A program made the translations under genes and the position numbers. The notes under the pieces are model-generated. The model saw only the letters and a list, made by a program, of their open reading frames with translations, had not been told where the DNA came from and made no database searches. Positions 30,793 through 42,787 of a stretch of 64,000 nucleotides of DNA are shown here, piece after piece. The DNA lies in the NCBI GenBank assembly GCA_014529385.2, contig CM043967.1:130323182-130387181 (forward strand). Reading direction: 5' to 3'. The first letter of the stretch is position 1. Every line of letters starts with the position of its first letter. The stretch is from Adiantum capillus-veneris. Its lineage: Eukaryota > Streptophyta > Polypodiopsida > Polypodiales > Pteridaceae.

Positions 30793-31222
30793 TTATACTG
30801 TTGGGTTGGTTTCTAGGGCTAATTTCTCATCATTCTCATTTACTATATTGACCATATAGTATGGAACCATGCCATAACCATCCTTGTCACAAAATTTTGT
30901 TGTAGGGACATCCGAAATAGCACACACAGATCTAGGGTTGCTAGAATATGAGTCCATTCCAATGGCTCTACATTCCTGAACCTTTTCGTGAAGAAGCACT
31001 ATCGTAATAAGATAAAGGCATGACTTCAAAATCCAGTGTGTTTGCATAATTTTGAATATTTAATTGCAACTGTTGAACTGTCTCATCACAAGTTAAAATT
31101 GATCCATCTGCTAATTCCACATCATATAAGTGAGATGTCTTCTGAGTTGGTAAGCCAAGCTGGGGTCTCTTACTCTGGTAGTCAGTGGGGAGCTGATCGC
31201 CCCCTTTCCCCATCTCCAACAT
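30793..31222 (-). pseudogene. gypsy retropepsin-region fragment
   Basis: The minus frame contains YDVELADGSILTCDETVQQL and YANTLDFEVMPLSYYD, matching the flap and second half of gypsy aspartic proteases (usually followed by DIVLGxxWL). A downstream piece (VPYYMVNIVNENDEK) lies in another frame. The active-site DTGA part is absent. It differs from the Gyp-1 and Gyp-2 protease segments, so it comes from another family. Confidence 0.55.
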
Positions 31223-31228
31223 TTTGGT

Positions 31229-31236
31229 GTTGTGTC

Positions 31237-31267
<31 letters not shown>

Positions 31268-31285
31268 ACACACACACACACGCAC

Positions 31286-31357
<72 letters not shown>
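31229..31357. repeat. compound (CT)n(CA)n microsatellite
   Basis: A CT run (about 31229-31262) passes into a long CA run ending at 31357. GGTATCGGAGCTC follows at once and resembles a primer-binding site (TGGTATCAGAGC), so the tract may be the 3' end of a plus-oriented copia LTR. Confidence 0.8.
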
Positions 31358-31359
<2 letters not shown>

Positions 31360-31893
31360 TATCGGAGCTCATGCTCTTTATGGTCTACAAACCTTCTCCC
31401 TCCCAAGAAGAAGATGAGCCACCGTTTTTGCAAGGAGAGGCCAACGCTCAACCTACAACAACGTTCCATCATGAAGAACCTGCGTTTTTAGCCCATCTGT
31501 GTTTTGTGCAACAGAAAACCCCAACGTTTTTGGAGGTTGCTGTGTTTTTTTTGCTCTCCCATGGCGATCACTTGATCTGGTAGCTAGCACCAGCCTTTTC
31601 ATGCATTTTTGTCACCAAAAAACCCTCTCTACCACCTGTGTTTTTGCCTCTACCTGTGTTTTTGGGTAGATACAACAGTGCTTTTGGAAGAGGGGGGCAG
31701 CGCTACGTTTCGCCCACCATGGATCTTGCCTTTTGACACCCGGTTTGGCAATAAAAACCTACTATTTTCTCTGTTTACAGCCCATCAACATCCCCTACAC
31801 CGCTCCGGACCATGCCGGGAGCATGTTAGCATGCTGAAAATCGTTGGAGAGCAGCGTTTTCATTACCCCACAGTTGCATTTTTGGGTGGACTA
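31358..31893 (+). other. possible leader of a plus-strand retroelement (low confidence)
   Basis: After the primer-site-like GGTATCGGAGC there is no open gene. The stretch contains repeated CNNCGTTTTT/CTGTGTTTTT motifs. It ends at the left target duplication (GACTA, 31889-31893) of Cop-1, so it was contiguous with 50114 onwards before that insertion. Confidence 0.3.
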
Positions 31894-31959
31894 TGAAGTC
31901 GCGGAGCAGAGCTTAGATCGACTTTCACACATACACACACACACACAGACACACACACA

Positions 31960-32013
<54 letters not shown>

Positions 32014-32160
32014 GAGTTTACACAGTACGCAGAGAATTCGTTGAAGGGTTATCTCTCAAATCTTATTATTCACACAAGTATAAGTGAGTATATACAAAGA
32101 GTTAGTGATAAGCGAGTTAGGTGGCCGGCTAGCCATATCCGTATAAGAGGCCACTTGGGC
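31894..32160 (-). repeat. Cop-1 3' LTR with (CA)n tract
   Basis: In plus view it reads TGAAGTCGCGGAGCAGAGC... and ends CCACTTGGGC. Compared with the 5' LTR it lacks the terminal TTTAATCCCAACA and runs straight into CTCCCACTT, the complement of the polypurine tract, so a small deletion removed the LTR/PPT junction. A CA microsatellite fills about 31926-32010. Confidence 0.85.
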
Positions 32161-32242
32161 CTCCCACTTAAAGTCCAATGTGGCACTTTAAGTAACTGTA
32201 AATCTATGAACATAAATGTACAAAGATTTACACGGCTGCCAT

Positions 32243-32492
32243 CTATCCAATGCCCAATAACTCACAACAATGCACAAAGCCCTCTCCTAGAAGTCCCTTT
32301 GTGAGTAGATCAACAGGATTGTCCTTGGTGTGGATCTTCATCAGTTGTATCTGCTTGTCTTCAAGTACTTCCCTATTGAAGCGATATTTCAGATCAATAT
32401 GCTTAGTCTTCGAATGGAACACTGGATTATTTGCCAATTGTATAGCACTTTGACTATCACAATATAACTCTGGCATATCTACTTTGATTCCC
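32243..32492 (-). pseudogene. Cop-1 RNase H C-terminus (left of the Gyp-5 insertion)
   Basis: The frame enters as GIKVDMPELYCDSQSAIQLA and continues NPVFHSKTKHIDLKYRF, IHTKDNPVDLLTKGL, the standard copia RNase H end. The other part of the domain lies at 41408-41640 on the far side of Gyp-5; the two ends meet at LVANLG/GIKVD. A host frame interrupted by a transposon is the simplest reading. Confidence 0.9.
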
Positions 32493-32820
32493 TGTTAACC
32501 CTCACGGCTCACGGACACCCTATCACCTACGACGGATGTTGTATTGTTTACTTGGTAGAGTCAGGTACCGGGCTTGTCGGTCTAATAGGAAAAGGGTAAG
32601 AGTGATCGCCGATGAGAGGCGCACTCTAACTGGAACATTCAAGGGATTAGTTGGCTAAGCATGGGCGCCCAAGTGTGAATGGGGTGAGCTCATATAAAAG
32701 TCAACTAAACCTAAAATTCACTCATTCTCTCATTTGTGCAATTGAAGAGCGCTCTTGCTCCATCTCCATCTTCTTCTTCTTCATCTCCTTGTGTGTGTGT
32801 GTGTGTGTGTGTATGCGTGT

Positions 32821-32892
<72 letters not shown>

Positions 32893-33120
32893 ATTGCGAC
32901 GGCACGACGGCGGCGAGGCGGTTGAGCGCGGCGTAGCGGCGTCTCCCTCTTCTTCGCGGCCAGGAATCCTCCACGACAGGAAGCGTAGAGCGGTGAGTGA
33001 CACAGCAACGCCATCTTTGAGCTTGCTAGTTTAGGCTTGTTGTGTGCTTGGAGCCATTTGTGGCTCGCACACAGTGTATCGGAAATTTCCTTGCATTGAC
33101 ACGTGCGACATACGCGCACA
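32493..33120 (+). repeat. Gyp-5 5' LTR
   Basis: The LTR has 628 bp. A TATA box TATAAAAG is at 32693-32700. It is followed by TG (32790-32812) and GA (32825-32891) microsatellites that would lie in the transcript. Confidence 0.9.
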
Positions 33121-33922
33121 TTTTTGGTGCCGTTGTCGGGGAATGCCATACACTAAGCTTGAATGGCACTCTGTGCTTCTTTTGTGGTGCAATTTCAATT
33201 GTAGGAAAGGTAGGGAAGGAGTGTGTGTGTGTTGAGAAGAAGGATTTGGTGTTGTACTGTGTATTTTTTTTGTTAATGAAGTTTTCAAAGGTACACTGTT
33301 TATTCTCTGTGTATTAAGGTTGTTAGTTTTCTTTGTTAATGGAGTTTTCAAAGGTACTGTGTTTATTCTGTGTGTATTAAGGTTGTTAGTTTTCTGTGTA
33401 CAATAAGTAGGAAGTAGATCTATGAGAGCTAATAGAGTGTGTTAGTGTGTAACAATAGGTGTATTACTTAGAAGTAGGTAGATAGAGTGTGTGTGTGCTC
33501 TCGCGCAGGCCGCGGCGACCTTATCCTTAAAAAAAAATAAAAGTAAAAAATAAAAAAAAATTAAAGGTAAGACCGGGATCGGGAATATCTCCTAGACCCA
33601 AGCCCAGACCCAAGCCCAAGCTCACGCTCAGGCCTAGGCCTTAGTCGCCTTTTAAAATTACGAATTTTAGCTTCACACGTAGCTAAAAATCGATTTTTTG
33701 AGGACCAACGGAACTTCAGATGCCCGAAAATTGTGCTGTAAAGCACACGTCGACCCTCTAAGTGATACGCTTGTTTCGAGCTATCACACAATTTAATCAA
33801 AAAAATCAAACATTAAAAAAACATTAAAAACATAAAAAACACGAGTGAAAACAGAAGCTTAAAAAAGGTAAGCGATTAACCTTCGAGGTTATTCACCGAC
33901 GCTTGTAGGGTGCCAAAGGCAC
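33121..33922 (+). other. Gyp-5 leader with primer site
   Basis: The primer site is at 33125-33142. A tandem duplication of about 62 bp occupies 33271-33332 and 33334-33394 (TGTTAATGNAGTTTTCAAAG...). An A-rich run and a CCAAGCCCAGACC-type short repeat lie at 33530-33640. No gene is seen before the gag ATG at 33923. Confidence 0.7.
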
Positions 33923-36732
33923 ATGCATCTGCGCTCTGGTCGTGTGCTAGAGACGGAGCAACTAGAGAGAATTTTGACTTATGCGAGTTCTCAGTATCCA
34001 CCTACTTTAGGTTCCGGGCCCTCGGCGGGGACCCAAGGTAGTACAAACCAAGACCCGAACATAGCGGCTAGTGACTCTTCCTCTGGCTACGACGTCATGG
34101 AGGGTCTCCCAATGCCTAATCCCGATAGCTCAAGCCAAGACATGCATGCCATGGGCCCGCGATCCGGACCGAGCGTGCTTAGCCGCTTGAAGGAAACCTT
34201 TAATAGAGCCACTCACTCCGAACATGGAGCTAATGATGTAAATGAGAGGGGTGGGGAAGTAAATTCTCCATTCATGACCAACGTAGATCCTATACCCTTA
34301 GAGAATGTGCACGTAAATACTTCATTCACTGCACCTCTTGACTCTTCAGAGTTATTTCCCTCCGAGGTCATATTACCCGATGGTAGAAGCCTTGCTGAAG
34401 TGCAAGAGGTTGATCGATATATCCTTGTAGCGAGGGAAAAGGAAGTCGAGAGCTTACATAAGGCGGAGCAACGAAGAGAGTTAAAAGCGAAAGCCCCTAT
34501 GTCAATATCCTTGCTAAGAGAGCAATCGAGTGCTCGTGACTTAGCAACCGCTAAGGGCCAACCCCTAGAAAGCAACATTGCATCTAGCTCAAAGGATACC
34601 CCTAGCACCTCAATCCTAGATGGAGTGTTCCTAAATGAGAACTTGGAGTATGAACTACAAATGGAAACTCTGACCGACCTATACACAGGTCACACCTATC
34701 ACGTGGGTTGGTTAGATGTCCTACAATCCACAATGGGTGCTACTAGTGTGGAGGATCAACAACAAAGAGTTTGTGAGGTCATCCATAGGGTTATCGAGTT
34801 AGAGAGACAGAACAAGGGGATCAACATGCCTTCAATGGGTCTCATGAGATTCTTAGATACAGGAAAGGCTAAACAACCAACCTTATCACAAATGGAGACT
34901 CCCTCGATAAGTCCGATGGATCCTGCATACGTTGTTTCTCCAGGGGTTTCAGTGCAATCTGAGCCCACAAGTGATAGCTTCACCTTTCCAAGTCTAGCTC
35001 ATCTTTCCCTTGATGACACCATGGCTACCATGCCTACCCCAATGATGGGCATGCCAAGAAACACGCCATGGACCTCATTGTTAGTAAAGCACCACTACAT
35101 GGTAGCTCAATGCCTACAACAGTACCTACAAGTGTGTACCAATCGTATACACCCATGGGTCCTCGTACTCATGTAGTCCCTACCCCTCCCATTGTTTCAA
35201 CAACCTATGCTCCACAACCACAACACCCAAGTTCTTATTTCCATGGGACTATACCGGCTAGGATTAGCATGTCACATCCGACGCCTGCTATGTCTAGGGC
35301 CACACATATGAACTTTGGGCCACCACATGGCACAACACCGTACCCAACGTGGAACCCAAGGGCTTCCTATGCGCCAAGCCCAATGCCAATACCTACTCCA
35401 CATATAGTCTCTGGAGCGCCTTCACCCATGGTGCCTGCTCACTTAGGTGACTTGGCAACATTTGCTCAAGCTATCGGTCGATCTATTGCTGAGAATATGT
35501 GTAATGCGCCTGATAGAGAGCTTAGAAGTAAGGAAGTACAAATAGCCAAGCTCACACAAAAATATAGTGGAGACGAGGATGTGAGAAAGCATATCGAAGT
35601 GTTTGAACAAATATGCGATTCTCTAGGAGAACACAATGACTTACATAAGAGCAATGCTTTAAGCCTAACCTTAAGTGGAAAGGCTGGGGATTGGTATAGA
35701 ACCCTAAGGGTGGAAGAAAAAACGATTTACCCTACTCTTAGGAGACTGTTCTTGAAAGAATACATACGAGAGGGAGTGCTTTGGGGTGTAGCCTCTCAGC
35801 TCCAAAAAGCCCAACGAGAGGAAGGAGAGTCGGTGAGAGACTTTATAAGTCGCTTGAAGCATTTGAATTCTCGTTGTAATCCAAATGAGTGCTTCAACAA
35901 TAACCAAATGCTTGATAGATTCATTAGGGGATTACGACATGAGGATATCTACAATGACCTAGTCATTAGAGGTATCATCACTTGGGAAGCAGTCACCACC
36001 AATGCGATCCAATTGGAGGATAATTTAATGATTCAAGGAGAAAGAGTGTCCGTTGAGCCTAAATTGATTAGCTTGCAAGCATTAGGGCATCAGCCAATGA
36101 CCCTAAAGCCTATTGCTAAGGAGCCAAAGATATCTGAGATGACTTTAGGATATCTCACCAAGGCTATTCAAGAGATTCTTAGGGATAATTGTGCTCCGCA
36201 AAACAATCATATGTATCCAAGAAGGGAGCAACAATGGTGCTCAGTATGCTATGGACCGCATAGTACGAGTGAATGCCCTACTTTTAGAGTAAAATTCAAT
36301 GGGAATTGTAGTGCATGTGGAAGGTATGGTCATCAAGCTAAGGATTGCATAGTATTTAAGCGCGCGATGGCCAATAGACCAACCTTAGCATGGACAGACA
36401 CACCTCGAGTGGCTGCATTGATGCCGGCCCCACCTCTTGAACAAACAACACAACACATGGTCCCTAGGGCCCAAAATGTTGTTCAAACAACACCTTTACC
36501 ACCTCCAGTGCTAGGACCGCAACCACCACATCCGAGAATCACTTCTGTGAATCAAGTGGGTTGTGAGTCATCTATTTCTTGTTTGGAAGGCTGTGAGGAA
36601 GATATAGATCCTAATATTGCCTATGGGATGGATGTGCTTGAAGAAAGTCCACAATACTACATGGATGACTATTGGGGACAAGTCAAACCTGTTGAAGTAG
36701 GCAAGAGGCCAAAATATCAATTACACTGCTAA
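33923..36732 (+). pseudogene. Gyp-5 gag, frameshifted
   Basis: From ATG 33923 the N-terminal 380 residues are low-complexity and polar. A frameshift near 35066 moves the frame to a Pro/Thr/Ser-rich stretch. The retrotransposon gag core follows (YSGDEDVRKHIEVFEQICD, LSGKAGDWYRTL, FLKEYIREGVLWGVASQL, RDFISRLKHLNSRCNP), then two zinc-knuckle-like motifs, CSVCYGPHSTSEC (spacing altered) and CSACGRYGHQAKDC (canonical CX2CX4HX4C). It is longer than most plant gypsy gags because of the extended N-terminus. The frame ends at 36730-36732 after another shift near 36710. Confidence 0.8.
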
Positions 36733-37072
36733 GAGACCACCTCTTCAATGCTATGAGTGTGGAGGTCCACATCGTGTAGCCGAGTGTCCTATTAGGATAC
36801 AAAAGAACACCACACTAATGCAAACCAATCAAGCAAGCACGTCTACAATGCCGATACTCATGTGTAATCGATGTGGCACAGATCATTTGATTGACCAATG
36901 TCCAAATAATCCAAATGCACCGAAGATCACGCCATTAAACTTGATTGAAGTTACCGAGGAGCCATCACAAAGTACACCTATGGTACCAATAAACGTACTC
37001 ACACGATCGATGCTCCAAAAACAAAATTATCTTCTTGAGGAAAGAGACACATCATCAATTGCCCAATCTTAG
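36733..37072 (+). pseudogene. Gyp-5 gag C-terminus with two more zinc knuckles
   Basis: In a shifted frame the sequence continues KRPPLQCYECGGPHRVAECP and, after a linker, CNRCGTDHLIDQCP. Both fit CX2CX4HX4C except for a missing Gly before His. With the two upstream motifs this gives four nucleic-acid-binding knuckles, more than the usual one or two. Confidence 0.65.
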
Positions 37073-37557
37073 AAAAGAAGAAAACATGAAGAAAGAGATC
37101 GCAAAAAGCAGCGAAGTTAGACCCAAGTTCAAAGACCAACATAGGGACTGGTGACGACCCCGTATATATAAATGACGCCGAAGAGGATTCTGATTCAGGA
37201 GAAACCATGGAGACCAAAATGACCACTAAGATAGAAACCAACAAGGAAGATCTTCATGAGCCACAATGGCCAGGATCCAAGAAGAAGATAGGAACTTATC
37301 CAAACCCTACAGAGGAGATTGAGCGAGTCAAGCAATTAAGGAGTTTGGTAGAAGATACCCAAAGGGATCTAGAACCAGCACCTAGGAAGATCCAGATTAC
37401 AGACACCGTGTTCCCTACGCAACAACAACCTCACCAAGATCATAGACCCTTAGCCATACCCCAAGAAGAAAGTGACTTAAAGTCATGGGAAAGTGGGCGT
37501 ACTCACTTCTTGATGAAAAGAATGTTTACATAGGGACTACTTGATCCTATCGAAGAA

Positions 37558-38571
37558 ATGGAGATCCCATCTTCCCCACGTCAAGGCACTGAAGTCCAAA
37601 AGGTGCCGTTAAACATTGCCAAATTGATGGATTTCATGTTTTCAGAAGTTAGAACCACCATCATGTCCAAACTATATAAAGACCCTGAGCTAGTCTCAGC
37701 TCTTCGAGCCTTTCTCAATGGAGAACTGAAGTTTGGGCTACCACAATTTGCACAGATGGATGGAGCTGGCGAGATGCCAATAGAGGAGGAACACTTAGAT
37801 CCACAACCCAACCTAGATGAGAACCTTGTTATAGAAATACCTGTTAACAAGTTGGGACAATACTTTGAGGGTGATGAATCCAATGCGACCATACCAATCA
37901 CTACTAAGGGATTAACTGTGAAGGGAATCCTTGATTGTGGCGCTGGGGTTAGCATCGTGACTAAAAATTGATGGGAAACTATGGGAAGAACTCACCTTGC
38001 GACCACAACCATAGTAGTGAAGATGGCCAATGGGTCTATTTTTAAACCTATTGGGATGCTAGAAGATCTCAAGATCAAGGTCTTTGGACATAAAATAAGG
38101 ATTATCTTCATTGTTATGGATTTCTCTAAACACACTATGGCATCGGAGATGATCTTAGGACGTCCTTTCATGAGGGAAGCAAAAATGGTGCATGACTGGT
38201 CTAAGAACCATGTCTACCTGCAGTTCCAAGATTCTGTCATTCGAGTGGATCTTGTGACGGGTCGAGCACATCCTCTAGGAAACAAGTTTATAATTGATCA
38301 TAGATCTGACACCACCGTTCACTCGGCCCCATTGCAGTATTGTTACACGTGTAAAGCGGACACTGATGTTGGGGAAGATTCTCCTTATATGGATGTACTA
38401 CCTGGGATGACTGAGTCAGACAATGTGGATTGGGTCCACCTAGCAGCAACCATAGACACTTGGGGAAATAGGGGGACGACTTGGGTAACACCTGAGGGGG
38501 ATGAAATGCCCGTACCCTTAAAGATGCTAGAAGCATTGCATAAAGTTCTGACAAGACTCATCCTAATATAA
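37558..38571 (+). pseudogene. Gyp-5 aspartic protease, one in-frame TGA
   Basis: The frame contains TVKGILDCGAGVSIVTKN, the place of the retropepsin DSGA/DGGS active site, here DCGA. An in-frame TGA (37969-37971) follows, then IRIIFIVMDFSK and MILGRPFMREAKMVHDWSKN, the typical ILGRPFL...A block near the end of gypsy proteases. Apart from the stop the domain is continuous for about 330 codons. Confidence 0.75.
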
Positions 38572-39195
38572 CGAAGAAAACATACAAGTGGGTCCCTAAA
38601 GCTTCTTTAGCGACCATAGTTAGTGCTAAAAAACAGAAGCCTTGTAAGAAACGTCCCACTCGCTCCAAGAAAATGATTGTTGGAAGCCCAAGGCTACTAT
38701 GAAGAAAATGATCAAATCTGGGTGCCAAAACGTAAATTGTGCTCTTACTTGTCACCGGGCCCATGTGAGCTCAATCCTGTGGCTCCAAAACGAATTGACG
38801 ATTGTGGAAAGGAAAAAATCACATAATGCTACACACCCGCTCCAGAGCTAGTTTGGGTACCGAAGAAAGAACGATTTGTTCCACCTAGCTCAGGAAGGGG
38901 GGAGTCCCATGAAGCTTCTAGCTCCTCATGTAATGCATCCATAGAGGTAAAAGCTTCTCCACAGCCTTCACCTACAAAAGTGGACCTCCATGAAGCTACA
39001 AAGGAATTCACCTCCTAGTGTTCAAGAATCACCTGATGGACCACTTCAAGTTCGATCCTGGGAGAGTACCTTACCACCCTTGCAACTCGACGAGGCACCT
39101 AAGGTAATAGAAAACTATTGGCAAAAATCCTCACCTATTACCGACTGGAACAATTGGTTTCAAAGGGTGACAAGCACATTTCAAACGGTATGATC
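38572..39195 (+). pseudogene. Gyp-5 post-protease tail with WVPK repeats
   Basis: Downstream of protease, in more than one frame, the sequence reads YKWVPKASL, QIWVPKRKL and LVWVPKKERF, three spaced WVPK motifs in a Lys/Ser/Pro-rich context. No RT similarity appears, although RT should start here in an autonomous gypsy. The motif's meaning is unknown. Frames are broken by several stops. Confidence 0.4.
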
Positions 39196-40771
39196 TACCC
39201 AAGGAAGGGGGGAGTGTTTGCTGACATCCATCATTCACTTGCTTTCCTCTGAACCTTTCTCCCTGAATTCTTAATCTCCAATCTTAGGGAATGTATATAT
39301 AAATCCTTATACTCACAAAAACAAGATAAAAAAGTAAAAGAGTAAGAGCAATTAGCAAACGAGTATGCACAATAAAAGTCAAAACATTGACCCAGACCTA
39401 CACATTTACATCCGGTACACTGAAACAGAAACCTATGTCATCAAACACCTTTGATCCTCAACACTCAAGTGATGGAGGGTAGGTAAGATTAGTATGATAG
39501 GAGTGTTTCTGTTTTAGAGTTGAGTGATTAGCAAAGTTCTTTCTTTCCACTGATGTGCCTCCTAGAGGTATTCACACTTCAAATCAAGCACGACCATCAA
39601 CACAAACAGGTGTTTCTTGTCTATTAGCATTGCCCCTTATCTTTTTGCATCCATGTTTGTCTGCTTTAATTGTGATTGGTAGCATAATATTCAACGCATT
39701 TGCTTAGTATCAAACATTAAATTCAATGTAATTTTTTGTCATAATCACTTGTCTAGGTTTAAAAATCAAGTAGTCCGACTAAGCTAGTTTGACCAAGCTA
39801 GGTATTAGAGATCTTCTCTTAATACCATGGGGAATGCCTTCCTAGTAATTAATGGTTACTTAGGTTCTTAATCCGATTTAGGCAGCATTGTGTGAAATGT
39901 ACTAGGGCTTTCTAGTGGGCTTAGTCCCTATTGACTTTTAGCTTAAGTATTATAAAGGGAGTTTGCTAGTGTGATGAGCTGAGCCTAGGGAGGTGTAACA
40001 GTGTTATATGACCCCCCAAAGTTACAAAATTAAAATGCTGAAAACGAACAAACAAAAATAAAAATAAAAAATCAAAGTGCCACAATGTAAAATCTTAAGC
40101 TGGAAGAGAAATCTCAGCTTGATTTGGTACTCCACTCACATGTATCGCCTATGGTACTAGAGCCCTAGAGGTTCCCAGTGTGGGCGCTTTTCCTTGAAAA
40201 GCAAAAAACCCAAGGCATACAAAATAAGCACACACATCAAAATTGAATCACTGTGAAAAGACTTTGGGGAGTTAAAGAAAATGTAATCAGTCAGGCAATG
40301 ATTTCATGAGAAATTCCTTTTATCGTAGCTTAATTACAAGGTCTTTTAGGTATAGCCTCTAGTCAGCCCTCGAACATGAAATACTTGGCTCTCACGATTA
40401 AACAACTTGACCAGAGAAAATTAAGAAGCTTACCCATGGTATTAATAGTCGATCTCTAGTGCCTTTCGACCGTTAAATTAGTGACCCCAAACTTGTTTAA
40501 TTTTTTACCTTTACATCTATTTATGCATTTGATTATATTGCAATTTAATCTTTATTGCTGACAAATGGTTTAAAATTCTGTTACCAATCACATTGTCTGC
40601 CTACAACTGCATATGATTTTTAATTCTATACGAAAACAATTACTGCGCCAATGTTGTTTGATTTTGCAGTGACTGGAGGAAGGACATTCATCTCAAATGC
40701 TCTTCCACCTCAACAAACGAGCTTCAACTCAATAGCTTCCGAGGACGGAATCTACATCAGGAAGGGAGGCA
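39196..40771 (+). other. Gyp-5 3' untranslated region with a fold-back repeat
   Basis: About 1.6 kb without coding sequence. Bases 39801-39831 (GGTATTAGAGATC..., TTAATACCATGG) match the reverse complement of 40433-40462, with weaker similarity extending inward, so this may be an embedded MITE-like fold-back. The stretch ends in the polypurine tract before the 3' LTR. Confidence 0.5.
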
Positions 40772-41086
40772 TGTTAACCCTCACGGCTCACGGACACCCT
40801 ATCACGTACGATGGATGTTGTATTATTTACTTGGTAAAGTCAGGTATCGGGCTTGTCGGTCCAATAGGAAAAGGGTAAGAGTGATCGCCAATGAGAGGCG
40901 CACTCTAACTGAAACATTCAAGGGATTAGTTGGCTAAGCATGGGCGCCCAAGTGTGAATGGGGTGAGCTCATATAAAAGTCAACTAAACCTAAAATTCAC
41001 TCATTCTCTCATTTGTGCAATTGAAGAGTTCTCTTGCTCCATCTCCATCTTCTTCTTCTTCATCTCCTTGTGTGTGTGTGTATGCG

Positions 41087-41167
<81 letters not shown>

Positions 41168-41407
41168 GCGCGATCGAGCATTGCGGGGGCACGACGGCAG
41201 CGAGGCGAATGAGCGCAGCGTAGCGGCGTCTCCCTCTTCTTCGCGGCGAGGAATCCTCCACGACAGGAAGCGTAGAGCGGTGAGTGACACACCAACGCCA
41301 TCTTTGAGCTTGCTAGCTTAGGCTTGTTGTGTGCTTTGAGCCATTTGTGGCTCGCACGCAGTGTATCGGCAAGTTCCTTGCATTGACACGTGCAACATAC
41401 GCGCACA
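40772..41407 (+). repeat. Gyp-5 3' LTR
   Basis: This 636-bp LTR is nearly identical to 32493-33120 apart from microsatellite length (TG run 41070-41081, GA run 41090-41163) and scattered substitutions. TATAAAAG is at 40972-40979. Confidence 0.9.
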
Positions 41408-42764
41408 CCTAAGTTTGCTACCAATTTACCAAGCCAAATAGCTTCTTTGCATGCCTCATTTGCTGCAACATACTCAGCTTCTATAGTAGACTGCGTAATA
41501 CAATCTTGTAATCAAAATCGCCATGATATGGCACCTCCAGCCAATGTAAAGACATAGCCTGATGTAGATCTCCTCTTATCCAAGTCTCCTGTATAATCTG
41601 AGTCAGTGTATCCTCTGACACTCAAATCCTAACTACCATAGCATATGCGTATACTCTTTGTATGTTTTAAGTATCTCATGATACTTTTCACTGCCTCCCA
41701 ATGTTTCTTGTCGGGATTTGACATATATCTGCTAGCCACTCCCACTGCAAATGCAATATTTGGACGTGTAGCAATCATTGCATACATCAAACTCCCACAT
41801 GCAGATGCATACGGCACCATATCCATTTCAACCTTTTCCACCTCAGACTGTGGGCAATCTTGGTTGCGTAGTTTCACATATGATGGCAATGGGGTCATCA
41901 ATGCCTTTCCCCTGTCCATATGGAAACGTTGCAACACCTTGTCAATATACTCTTCCTGAGATAAGTAAAGCATCTTCTTTGACCTATCTCGCTGGATACG
42001 CATACCCAATATATGAATTGCCTCACCCACGTCTTTCATGTCAAAAACCTTTGCCATTTTTGACTTAAGAGCTGAAATTTCTGCCATTTGTCTACCAGCA
42101 AGTAACATGTCATCCACATACAAGATGAGGATTATCAAGCTACCATCCTTAGCTTGTCGAGTATATAGGCAATGATCTGTCTCACTTCTCTTGTATCCTT
42201 GAGAAAGCATAAATTGGTGAAACTTCTTGTACCATTCTCTTGGTGCCTATTTCAAGCCATAGAGACTCTTTTTCAAACGACATACCAATTTCTCTTTGCC
42301 TTTCTCAACATACCCTTCTGGCTGCTACATATAAACCTCCTCATGCAAATCTCCATGAAGAAATGCCGTTTTCACATCCATTTGATGTAAATGCTGATCA
42401 TGTTCGGCAACAAAAGTGGTGAAAAGACTTCATCAAAATCTATTCCGTGTTCTTGCTTAAAACACTTAGCAACCAACCGTGCTTTGTATTTTGGCTGTCC
42501 ATCATGAGGAGTAAGCTTATACCTGTAAACCCACTTACAAGGTAGAGCTTTCTTGCCCTCCGGAAATTGAACCAAATCCCACGTTTGATTCTTATGCAGA
42601 GCCGTCATCTCTGATTGCATGGCCAACTGCCATTTTTTCGAGTCAACCACTTGTAATGCCTCCTTGTAACAAGATGGTTCTCCGCAATCCGTGAGCATGA
42701 CATAATTTAGAGGTGGCACATAACGATCATGTGGTTTGGAGACAGGCTCAGAACGTCTCACCAC
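41408..42764 (-). pseudogene. Cop-1 reverse transcriptase and RNase H (main part)
   Basis: Leftwards from 42764: the RT entry block (EALQVVDSKKWQLAMQSEM, KWVYRYKLTPHDGQPKYKAR, CFKQEHGIDFDEVFSP). A small deletion and frameshift near 42410 then leads to HQMDVKTAFLHGDLHEEVYM. TAG stops follow where QPEGY and KQAPREW are expected. The catalytic YVDDMLLAG is intact, as are the C-terminal blocks (ASACGSLMYAMIATRPNI, HWEAVKSIMRYLKHTKS). RNase H follows with [18 protein letters not shown] and STIEAEYVAANEACKEA, and is cut at LVANLG (41408) by Gyp-5. Confidence 0.85.
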
Positions 42765-42787
42765 AACTGATTATGTCTCTCTAGCCA

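Larger units (their letters stand above)
32493..41407 (+). mobile_element. Gyp-5: gag-protease-only gypsy element, Asp-tRNA primer site
   Basis: Matching LTRs lie at 32493-33120 and 40772-41407 (both start TGTTAACCCTCACGG and end CGCGCACA). The primer site at 33125-33142 (TGGTGCCGTTGTCGGGGA) is close to the Asp-tRNA site of Athila/TAT-type gypsy elements. A polypurine tract (AGGAAGGGAGGCA) precedes the 3' LTR. The 7.65-kb interior codes only for gag and protease; I find no RT, RNase H or integrase, so it must have used proteins from a partner. The target is Cop-1 RNase H. The right flank is CCTAA and the left CC then C, a damaged duplication. Confidence 0.85.

Noticed and set aside
31036-31583. 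Open frames on both strands with long Thr-His, Val-Cys or Ser-Leu runs
   Set aside because: They are translations of CA/CT microsatellites; the same holds for 32651-33034 and 40930-41424.
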